Source: Schleiferiaceae bacterium
GTDB taxonomy: Bacteria; Bacteroidota; Bacteroidia; Flavobacteriales; Schleiferiaceae
Length of the DNA stretch: 7,225 nt
Reading direction: 5' to 3'
NCBI GenBank assembly: GCA_022424815.1
Contig: JAKMGS010000077.1
Location: 1,416-8,640 of the forward strand
Shown: positions 1 to 5,511 of the stretch, piece after piece
Layout: each line of letters starts with the position of its first letter
Position numbering within the stretch: the first letter of the stretch is position 1
Made by a program: the position numbers and the translations under genes
Notes under the pieces: generated by a model
Databases searched by the model: none
What the model was told of the DNA's origin: nothing
Seen by the model: the letters and a program-made list of their open reading frames with translations, nothing else

Positions 1-301
1 ATAATCGGACCGCGAAACGAATGATTCGTGAGACATCTTCTATGAATAGTGGGACGATGGCGACTAGTTTTGGCACTGCTAATAGGATAGAGGCACCGAA
101 GAGGATACTTCCAATTTTATAATCTACTTTCCCGTTCATCATCATTGTAGTCACTACAAGACTTAGGAGAATATATACACCTGTTATGCCCCAGTAGATC
201 CAAGGGGTGGCAGAGCTTTTAAAGACGGTTCGGAAGGCTTGGTAGGCGTAAAGGTCTATGGCGAGAACCATACCCAATGTAAAGAGTATGCGGAAGATCA
301 T
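1..301 (-). CDS. Membrane-anchored protein, probably metallophosphoesterase N-terminus (partial)
   Basis: The minus strand is open from an ATG at 301 to the left edge, giving 100 residues without a stop; the gene is cut off and its C-terminal part is missing. The protein starts MIFRILFTLGMVLAIDLYAY and shows three hydrophobic segments at about residues 4-19, 33-50 and 62-85, the last containing VPKLVAIVPLFIEDVSRII. From memory, this pattern (a DxYAxQAxRT stretch after the first helix, then a VPKL...ED segment) matches the membrane-spanning N-terminus of Bacteroidota metallophosphoesterases, in which a cytoplasmic or periplasmic Calcineurin-like domain follows. That catalytic domain lies outside the window, so no metal ligands can be checked. 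An in-frame ATG at 334 would add 11 residues (MALFLSIHSDI); I prefer 301 because its product begins directly with the first hydrophobic helix, but neither start has a clear ribosome-binding site. The gene is divergent from polA. The coding call is solid; the family is a recognition-based inference. Confidence 0.6.
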   Translation of the reverse strand, partial: MIFRILFTLGMVLAIDLYAYQAFRTVFKSSATPWIYWGITGVYILLSLVVTTMMMNGKVDYKIGSILFGASILLAVPKLVAIVPLFIEDVSRIIRFAVRL

Positions 302-384
302 TATATCTGAATGTATGCTTAGGAACAACGCCATTTTGGCCCGATTGTTTTGGATTACAAAAATGGGTAATTGAGTCGAAGTCC

Positions 385-415
385 CTAACTTACCTGCTTT
401 AAAATATTTGACAAA
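385..415 (-). promoter_or_regulatory. Candidate Bacteroidota-type promoter for the minus-strand gene
   Basis: Read on the minus strand, TTTG (415-412) is followed by exactly 19 bases and then TAAGTTAG (392-385). The known primary sigma factor consensus in Bacteroidota is TTTG-N19-TAnnTTTG, so this matches at every fixed position except one base of the -7 box. Transcription would start near 380, leaving a leader of about 45-80 bases before the ATG at 334 or 301. No equally good match was found in the plus direction for polA. Short motifs occur by chance, so this remains a candidate. Confidence 0.45.
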
Positions 416-429
416 CTAACGAGCAATAT

Positions 430-3261
430 ATGGGCCAAGAAACCCCGGATCACGATAAAAAACTCTTTTTACTCGATGCCTATGCACTGATCTTCCGTGC
501 CTACTTTGCCTTCGCAAAAAATCCTCGCATCACTTCTGGGGGTATGGATACGAGCGCCATCTACGGGTTTACCACAGCCTTGCTGGATTTGTTGTCCAAG
601 GAAAACCCCACGCACATTGCGGTGTGTTTTGATTTGCCGCAGCCCACGGAGCGTCACGAAATCTTCCCAGAATACAAGGCGAACCGCGATGCCACGCCGG
701 AGGCGATTAAAATTGCAGTACCCTACATTCACAAAATTCTTGAAGCCTTCAACATCCCCGCCCTTGGAGTGCCTGGTTTCGAGGCGGACGACGTCATAGG
801 AACTTTGGCGAAAAAAGCCGAACAAGAAGGTTTTACGACCTATATGATGACTCCCGACAAGGACTTCGGTCAGCTCGTGAGCCCAAATATTTTCATGTAT
901 CGCCCGGGTCGCGGTGGTAATCCTCCAGAGGTTTGGGGCGAGGCTGAGGTTTGCGAGAAATTCGGATTAGACCGAGTAGAACAAGTCATCGACTACCTCG
1001 GGATGATGGGCGATAGCGTCGATAATATCCCAGGGTTGCCGGGTGTGGGTGCCAAGACCGCTCAGAAATTGCTTGCACAGTACGGGTCGCTCGAGGAGAC
1101 ACTCGCGCATGCGGATGAGATCAAAGGAAAGCTGGGCGAAAAGATTCGTGATAATTCGGAGCTTGGCGTGTTGTCGAAGAAATTGGCCCGAATCATTATT
1201 GATGTGCCCATTGACTTAGCTTCAGATACACTGGTGCGCGATCCTTGGGACCAAGAGGCCTTGTTGGGTATTTTTGAGGAGCTTGAATTCCGCACGTTGG
1301 GACGTCGGTTGGGCCTTACTCAAACAGAGGCCAGTGCACCGGCGGAGGCTAAGCCGGCTAGCACGAAGGTTAATTTGAGTTCTAATGACCAGATGAGCTT
1401 GTTTGGTGGCGACGATACGCCGACCGAGGCGGCTACTGTAGGGGTGTCTGCCAGAGAAAGTGTGGCGACCACCACGCATTTGTATCAGATGGTAGAGACT
1501 GTAGTGGAGGCGCGCCAATTGGCCCAAATTCTAGCCGAACAGCCCAGTGTGGCGTTCGATACGGAGACCACCTCCTTAGATACACTTGATGCGGAGTTAG
1601 TGGGAATGAGTTTCTCTCCAGCTAAAGGAAAGGCCTATTATGTGCCAGTACCTACAGACCGTGCTGCGGCACAGGAAATGGTCGATGCGTTTGCGCCATT
1701 TTGGGCGAGTGCTGGGGAAAAAATTGGACAAAACATCAAATACGACATCAGTGTCTTGATGAACTACGGCGTGGAGATCAAAGGCCCGCTTTTCGACACG
1801 ATGATTGCACATTATTTGATCCAGCCGGATATGCGCCACAACATGGACATCCTCGCGGAAACCTATTTGAATTACCAGTGTATCTCTATCGAATCGCTGA
1901 TCGGTAAAGGCAAGAACCAGAAGAATATGCGCGATTTATCACCAGAGGAGATCTTGGATTATGCAGCGGAGGATGCGGACATTACGTTTCAGCTTAAAGA
2001 GATTTTCGAACCCAAGCTCGCAGAGACGGGGGTGGATAAGGTGTTCCGCAACATAGAGATGCCATTGGTGCCGGTTTTGGCACGGATGGAGCGCGAAGGG
2101 ATTCGCGTAGATGTTGGGGCGTTGCAGTCCTACAGCGGCGAGTTGGAAGAGGTTATCGTGCGATTGGAAGAAGAGATTGTTGAGTTGGCCGGACGTCCGT
2201 TTAATGTGGGTTCCCCACGTCAATTAGGCGAGGTGCTCTTTGAAGACCTCAAACTTTCTGATAAACCAAAGAAGACCAAGACGGGTCAGTATGCGACGTC
2301 CGAAGCCATTTTGGAAGGCTTGAAGAAAAGCCATCCAATTATTAATAAAATCCTAGGCTTCCGTGAGTTGAAGAAACTCAAGAGTACCTATGTGGATGCC
2401 TTGCCGGAATTGGCTCACGGAACGACCGGGCGCATTCATACGAGCTTCAACCAGACGGTTGCGGCCACGGGTCGATTGAGCTCGACGAGCCCGAACCTAC
2501 AGAATATCCCTATTCGCACAGAAAATGGCCGTAAGGTGCGTGCGATGTTTATCCCGGGAGATGAGGATCGCATTTTACTTGCGGCGGATTACAGCCAAAT
2601 CGAATTACGCGTCATTGCGGCGTTGGCCAAGGACGAGGCAATGATTGCGGCGTTCAAAGCGGGAGAAGATATTCACCGTGCCACCGCGGCCAAAGTCTTT
2701 GAAGTGGCGCCAGAGGAGGTGACGCGAGAGCAGCGCTCCAATGCCAAAACCGTGAATTTTGGTATTGTCTATGGGGTCAGTGCATTCGGCTTGAGCCAGC
2801 AGACCGATATGAGCCGCAAAGAGGCGAAAGCCGCTATTGACGGGTACTTTCGCACCTATCCTGGTATCAAGAAATACATGGACGATCAGGTGGCCTTTGC
2901 CCGTAATCATGGATATGTGGAGACCATCACGGGCCGTCGACGTTACTTGAAAGATATCGAGAGCCGCAATGCTGTAGTTCGTGGCCATAGCGAGCGCAAC
3001 GCAGTCAATGCACCTATTCAGGGGTCGGCAGCGGATATTATCAAGCTGGCGATGATTGAGGTGGATCGGGCGATGCATGCGGCCAAGATGAGATCGAAGA
3101 TGTTGTTACAGGTGCACGATGAATTGGTCTTTGATGTCTACAAAGACGAGCTCGAGGAGTTGAAGGCGTTGGTGGTGGAGAAGATGGAAGCCGCAGTGTC
3201 GCTGGAGATACCTATGGTTGCCGAGGTGGGTACAGGGTCCAATTGGCTCGAGGCACACTAA
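430..3261 (+). CDS. polA: DNA polymerase I (5' nuclease, proofreading and polymerase domains)
   Basis: This 943-residue protein is a full-length DNA polymerase I, the cytoplasmic enzyme that removes RNA primers, fills gaps and takes part in excision repair. The 5' nuclease domain (about 10-300) shows LLDAYALIFRAYFA (14-27), EADDVIGT (118-125), TPDKDFGQL (141-149) and GDSVDNIPGLPGVGAKTA (194-211), which holds the helix-hairpin-helix. The 3'-5' exonuclease domain (about 350-540) keeps all its acidic metal ligands: DTET at 377-380, NIKYD ending at D439, and YAAEDAD with D515, so proofreading should be active. The polymerase domain has motif A DYSQIELR (720-727), motif B with R769, K773 and F777, and motif C QVHDELVF (894-901). 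F777 corresponds to the phenylalanine that excludes dideoxynucleotides in the E. coli enzyme. A variable linker (about 300-350) contains QMSLFGG. The ATG at 430 puts ten residues before the conserved KLFLLDAYAL; there is no Shine-Dalgarno sequence, as is usual in Bacteroidota. No terminator is evident before tetR, 35 bases downstream. Confidence 0.98.
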   Translation: MGQETPDHDKKLFLLDAYALIFRAYFAFAKNPRITSGGMDTSAIYGFTTALLDLLSKENPTHIAVCFDLPQPTERHEIFPEYKANRDATPEAIKIAVPYIHKILEAFNIPALGVPGFEADDVIGTLAKKAEQEGFTTYMMTPDKDFGQLVSPNIFMYRPGRGGNPPEVWGEAEVCEKFGLDRVEQVIDYLGMMGDSVDNIPGLPGVGAKTAQKLLAQYGSLEETLAHADEIKGKLGEKIRDNSELGVLSKKLARIIIDVPIDLASDTLVRDPWDQEALLGIFEELEFRTLGRRLGLTQTEASAPAEAKPASTKVNLSSNDQMSLFGGDDTPTEAATVGVSARESVATTTHLYQMVETVVEARQLAQILAEQPSVAFDTETTSLDTLDAELVGMSFSPAKGKAYYVPVPTDRAAAQEMVDAFAPFWASAGEKIGQNIKYDISVLMNYGVEIKGPLFDTMIAHYLIQPDMRHNMDILAETYLNYQCISIESLIGKGKNQKNMRDLSPEEILDYAAEDADITFQLKEIFEPKLAETGVDKVFRNIEMPLVPVLARMEREGIRVDVGALQSYSGELEEVIVRLEEEIVELAGRPFNVGSPRQLGEVLFEDLKLSDKPKKTKTGQYATSEAILEGLKKSHPIINKILGFRELKKLKSTYVDALPELAHGTTGRIHTSFNQTVAATGRLSSTSPNLQNIPIRTENGRKVRAMFIPGDEDRILLAADYSQIELRVIAALAKDEAMIAAFKAGEDIHRATAAKVFEVAPEEVTREQRSNAKTVNFGIVYGVSAFGLSQQTDMSRKEAKAAIDGYFRTYPGIKKYMDDQVAFARNHGYVETITGRRRYLKDIESRNAVVRGHSERNAVNAPIQGSAADIIKLAMIEVDRAMHAAKMRSKMLLQVHDELVFDVYKDELEELKALVVEKMEAAVSLEIPMVAEVGTGSNWLEAH

Positions 3262-3280
3262 AATTTTATTCGTATCATTG

Positions 3281-3297
3281 TGAGTGAACACTTATAA
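3281..3297 (+). promoter_or_regulatory. Candidate operator palindrome at the tetR start
   Basis: The bases AGTG-AA-CACT (3283-3292) form an inverted repeat that extends to T3281/A3294 with one G/T mismatch, ending three bases before the tetR ATG at 3297. Just upstream, TATCATTG (3273-3280) resembles a Bacteroidota -7 box (TAnnTTTG) with one mismatch, although no TTTG lies at the expected distance. TetR proteins commonly repress their own genes from palindromes of this kind, so it is a plausible autoregulatory site. The motif TGAGTGA...ACTTATAA here recurs on the other side of tetR at 3818-3838. Confidence 0.3.
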
Positions 3298-3824
3298 TGA
3301 CAGAAAAACAACAACAAATCCTTTCTTCGGCCCAAAAGCTCTTTGCTTTGGAGGGAGTTGCCGCCGTGTCTACCGCGCGCATCGCCAAAGAAGCTGGTGT
3401 AAGCGAGGCGTTGATCTTTCGTCATTTCAAGAACAAGAAGCAGCTCGTTGAGGCTGTTGTTAAGGCGGGTCTTGCCGCCAAATCTTCTATGATCAATAGG
3501 GCCTTACACAGTCCTGATCCAATGTCGCTTGTGCATGGGTTATTGTCTATTCCTGCTGATGTTACAGATAATTACGACCAGTTTTTCCCGTGGGTAGCTC
3601 ACTTGCGGGCTGTACGGGAAAGTGGTGTCGAAATTGCATCGGACAGTTTTGTTCGTGAGCGATTGGTTTGGGCAGTGTTGGAAATAGGTCACGGGCGTCC
3701 AGAAGCCGTAGCGTACACAATTGAGCGGGTACTGGATCAATCTGTGGAATTAGGCTTTATCGGCCAAGAGGACGAGGCCAATAGTCTGAGCTTGGGATTA
3801 CGTGAGTTGCTCATAAATGAGTGA
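3297..3824 (+). CDS. TetR/AcrR-family transcriptional regulator
   Basis: This 175-residue cytoplasmic protein has a typical TetR N-terminal DNA-binding domain: ILSSAQKLFALEGVAAVST (8-26) forms the first helix, and RIAKEAGVSEALIFRHFKNK (28-47) is the helix-turn-helix, with the conserved F-RHF-KNKKQLV ending. The remaining 125 or so residues are the ligand-binding and dimerisation part, which is not conserved enough to predict an effector. At 175 residues it is a little shorter than the usual 190-210. The start at 3297 gives the standard MTEKQQQILSSAQKLF opening; no Shine-Dalgarno sequence precedes it. It lies 35 bases after polA on the same strand, so read-through from polA is possible, and 119 bases before the marR-efflux operon. 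Regulators of this family often control adjacent RND pumps, so control of the downstream operon is a reasonable inference. Imperfect palindromes on both sides are possible binding sites. Confidence 0.93.
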   Translation: MTEKQQQILSSAQKLFALEGVAAVSTARIAKEAGVSEALIFRHFKNKKQLVEAVVKAGLAAKSSMINRALHSPDPMSLVHGLLSIPADVTDNYDQFFPWVAHLRAVRESGVEIASDSFVRERLVWAVLEIGHGRPEAVAYTIERVLDQSVELGFIGQEDEANSLSLGLRELLINE

Positions 3825-3836
3825 GTACTTACTTAT
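3817..3836 (+). promoter_or_regulatory. Near-palindrome over the tetR stop codon, possible operator
   Basis: The 20 bases ATGAGTGAGT-ACTTACTTAT form a near-perfect palindrome: 8 of 10 positions per half pair exactly and the other two are G/T, so as RNA the whole element could pair with G-U wobbles. It overlaps the tetR stop (3822-3824). It shares TGAGTGA and ACTTATAA with the palindrome at the tetR start. A regulator binding site for TetR upstream of the efflux operon is the reading I prefer; a hairpin at the end of tetR is the alternative, but no run of T follows, which argues against an intrinsic terminator. Confidence 0.35.
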
Positions 3837-3895
3837 AAATTGAACGAATCCACGAATGATATTACCGCGGATTTAGAAATTAGCGCAAGGCTGAG

Positions 3896-3930
3896 CAACT
3901 ATTGGAACAATTGTTGTAACTATGCAACAA
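3896..3930 (+). promoter_or_regulatory. Overlapping inverted repeats before marR, probable operator region
   Basis: Three nested inverted repeats share GTTG/CAAC half-sites. CAACTATTG (3896-3904) and CAATTGTTG (3908-3916) are 9-base arms with one mismatch around GAA. AACAATTGTT (3906-3915) is a perfect 10-base palindrome. TTGTTG (3911-3916) and CAACAA (3925-3930) are perfect 6-base arms around the 8 bases TAACTATG. That spacer itself fits a Bacteroidota -7 box, TAnnTTTG, with one mismatch, though no TTTG sits 19 bases upstream. The cluster ends 13 bases before the proposed marR start. MarR-family proteins usually bind palindromes overlapping their own promoter, so autoregulation is the likely role. 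Confidence 0.5.
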
Positions 3931-3943
3931 ATTCCAAAAAACC

Positions 3944-4396
3944 TTGGCATTAAATCCTTCAAATATTACGCGAAGCTTGGGCTACCTCACGGGCCGTTCT
4001 CACAGATTGCTGCGTGATGCTGTTTCTGCAGAATTACAGAAGCAAGGATATGCTATCCCCCCTGTACAGTTACCCATTCTAGGATTTACCATGGTCCATC
4101 ACCCTCGTGCTATCGTACAACGGGAGTTGGTGGATATGATGGATATTGATCGCCATCGTATTAGTCGAGTAGTTAAGGACATGGTGGCCCTGGGCTGGTT
4201 GGAGATGCAACCAAATCCTGAGAGTAAGCGAGAAAACCTGTTGAGCATTACTGCCGAGGGGAAAGAGTTGTTCGATATCATCGCTAGGTGTGCAGGTAAA
4301 GTATTGGAACGAGCCTTTGAAGGGTGTACCCTTGAGGAAAGAGAAATCACTGAAAACGTATTACAAAAAGTCATTTATAACCTGAGTGAATCATGA
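3944..4396 (+). CDS. MarR-family transcriptional regulator, TTG start
   Basis: This protein of about 150 residues has the MarR winged helix-turn-helix: QLPILGFTMVHHPRAIVQRE (42-61) leads into ELVDMMDIDRHRISRVVKDM (61-80), the recognition helix, followed by VALGWLEMQPNPESKREN with the wing (K95, R96) and LLSITAEGKELF. The terminal helices (about 1-35 and 112-147) would form the dimer interface. The length fits the family (usually 140-160). No ATG exists in frame: a stop at 3917-3919 is followed by CTA and then only TTG at 3944 as a plausible start, preceded by an A-rich stretch but no Shine-Dalgarno sequence. The 3' end overlaps the adaptor start by four bases (ATGA), so it is the first gene of the efflux operon and probably its repressor, released by a substrate of the pump. 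The effector cannot be predicted. The family call is firm; the exact start is uncertain. Confidence 0.9.
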   Translation: MALNPSNITRSLGYLTGRSHRLLRDAVSAELQKQGYAIPPVQLPILGFTMVHHPRAIVQRELVDMMDIDRHRISRVVKDMVALGWLEMQPNPESKRENLLSITAEGKELFDIIARCAGKVLERAFEGCTLEEREITENVLQKVIYNLSES

Positions 4397-5511
4397 ACAA
4401 GAAGTTAATTAGAAATATCGTCCTGGCAGTGGTCATCCTTATCGTTGGCCTAGTCGTGAAAAATAAGTTGTCGGGGATGGCGACAAAGGTCGAAATCAAA
4501 GAAGATAAGACTGCGCCGATAGTGAATGTATTTACGGCAAGTCCAGATACAGTCGGCCTTGGTTTGGAATTATATGGTAAACTAAATGCTATTAACAGAG
4601 TGGATGTATTGGCAGAGGTCAGTGGGAGCTTTGTGGGTGGTACCCGTGATTTTCTTGAGGGAAAATCTTTTCGTAGAGGAGAAATCATGATTCAATTGGA
4701 CAATTCAGAGGCGAAAGCTAATGTCATGAGTCTAAAAGGTAATTTCATCAATAGTATTCTCGCAATTCTGCCAGATATTAAGATGGATTACCCAGAGGAT
4801 TATGCCAGATTTGAGGCATACTACAATGGTTTAAGTCTTAGCTCGTCATTTCCGGCCTTACCAGAGGCTATGGGTACTCTAGAAAAGTTTTTGATTGCTC
4901 GGGGCATTCATAATGCATTTTATCAAGTGAAGAGTGCGGAGGAGCGCTTAGCGAAGTATAGTATTCGAGCACCCTTTGATGGTGTGGTAGCGGCAGCCAA
5001 TGTCAAGCGAGGAAATTTAGTGAGTCCAGGTCGTGCGCTCGGTACATTCGTGGGTACAGGAGATTTCGAAATCAAGAGTGCCGTGACCTTAGCCTATGCT
5101 GATGAACTAAGCGTGGGACAAAAGGTGCAATTCACCAGTCCTGATGTAGAGGGGAATTGGACAGGAACTATAGATCGTATTAGTCCTGTTGTAGATGGGG
5201 CGAGCCAAAGTATCAATGTCATCGCCAATGTGCGCGGCAAAGATTTGCGCGAAGGGATGTACCTCACCGGCGCCATTGAAGGGGTCCAAGTATTTAATGC
5301 GCTTTCCCTTCCAGCATATATGGTGTTCGACAATGAGTATGTCTACACCGTGAAAAGCGATAGCATTCTTCAAAAAACCAAAATCCAAGTAGTAGAATGG
5401 TTGGATGATCAGATCATCATCACAGGAATCGCCTCCGGAACAAGAATGGTTGATGCACCCACATTGAAGGCAGCAGCGGGCACAATAGTCAACACAATCG
5501 ATAATAGATAA
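4393..5511 (+). CDS. RND efflux periplasmic adaptor (HlyD/AcrA-type membrane fusion protein)
   Basis: This 372-residue protein would connect the RND permease to an outer-membrane channel across the periplasm. Residues 6-22 (IRNIVLAVVILIVGLVV) form an uncleaved membrane anchor; no lipobox cysteine is seen. The two halves of the lipoyl-like barrel-sandwich domain are VDVLAEVSGSF...GEIMIQLDN (70-104) and LAKYSIRAPFDGVVAAANVK (186-205) with RGNLVSPG. A beta-barrel domain (about 225-296, ending REGMYLTGAIEG) and a membrane-proximal domain (about 300-368) follow. Between the lipoyl halves, where most adaptors have a long coiled-coil hairpin, lies a segment of about 60 residues (121-181) with several prolines (LPDIKMDYPEDY, SFPALPE) and short helices. 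From memory this is a Bacteroidota-type adaptor variant. Its ATG overlaps the marR stop (ATGA) and its TAA shares one base with the permease ATG, implying translational coupling. The substrate is unknown. Confidence 0.92.
   Translation: MNKKLIRNIVLAVVILIVGLVVKNKLSGMATKVEIKEDKTAPIVNVFTASPDTVGLGLELYGKLNAINRVDVLAEVSGSFVGGTRDFLEGKSFRRGEIMIQLDNSEAKANVMSLKGNFINSILAILPDIKMDYPEDYARFEAYYNGLSLSSSFPALPEAMGTLEKFLIARGIHNAFYQVKSAEERLAKYSIRAPFDGVVAAANVKRGNLVSPGRALGTFVGTGDFEIKSAVTLAYADELSVGQKVQFTSPDVEGNWTGTIDRISPVVDGASQSINVIANVRGKDLREGMYLTGAIEGVQVFNALSLPAYMVFDNEYVYTVKSDSILQKTKIQVVEWLDDQIIITGIASGTRMVDAPTLKAAAGTIVNTIDNR

Noticed and set aside
302..429. Small gene, RNA or riboswitch in the divergent region before polA
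   Set aside because: There is no open frame of note, no extended stem-loop structure and no recognisable RNA motif; only the minus-strand promoter candidate stands out.
2605..3078. 157-codon open frame on the minus strand inside polA
   Set aside because: It lies antisense to the highly conserved polymerase motifs A and B, and its product (rich in His, Ile, Arg) shows no recognisable domain. It is a shadow of polA codon usage.
3262..3296. Possible intrinsic terminator between polA and tetR
   Set aside because: There is a T-rich stretch (AAAATTTTATT) but no GC-rich stem before it, and the palindrome near 3283-3292 is short and not followed by T residues.
3817..3840. Possible intrinsic terminator after tetR
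   Set aside because: The 20-base palindrome could pair as RNA, but it is AT-rich, depends on G-U pairs, and is followed by AAATTG rather than a T run. An operator reading fits better.
3922..4017. Small open frame of 31 codons starting at ATG 3922
   Set aside because: It overlaps the 5' end of marR in another frame, starts inside the inverted-repeat cluster and its product resembles nothing known. It is more useful as evidence for a possible frameshift at the marR start than as a gene.
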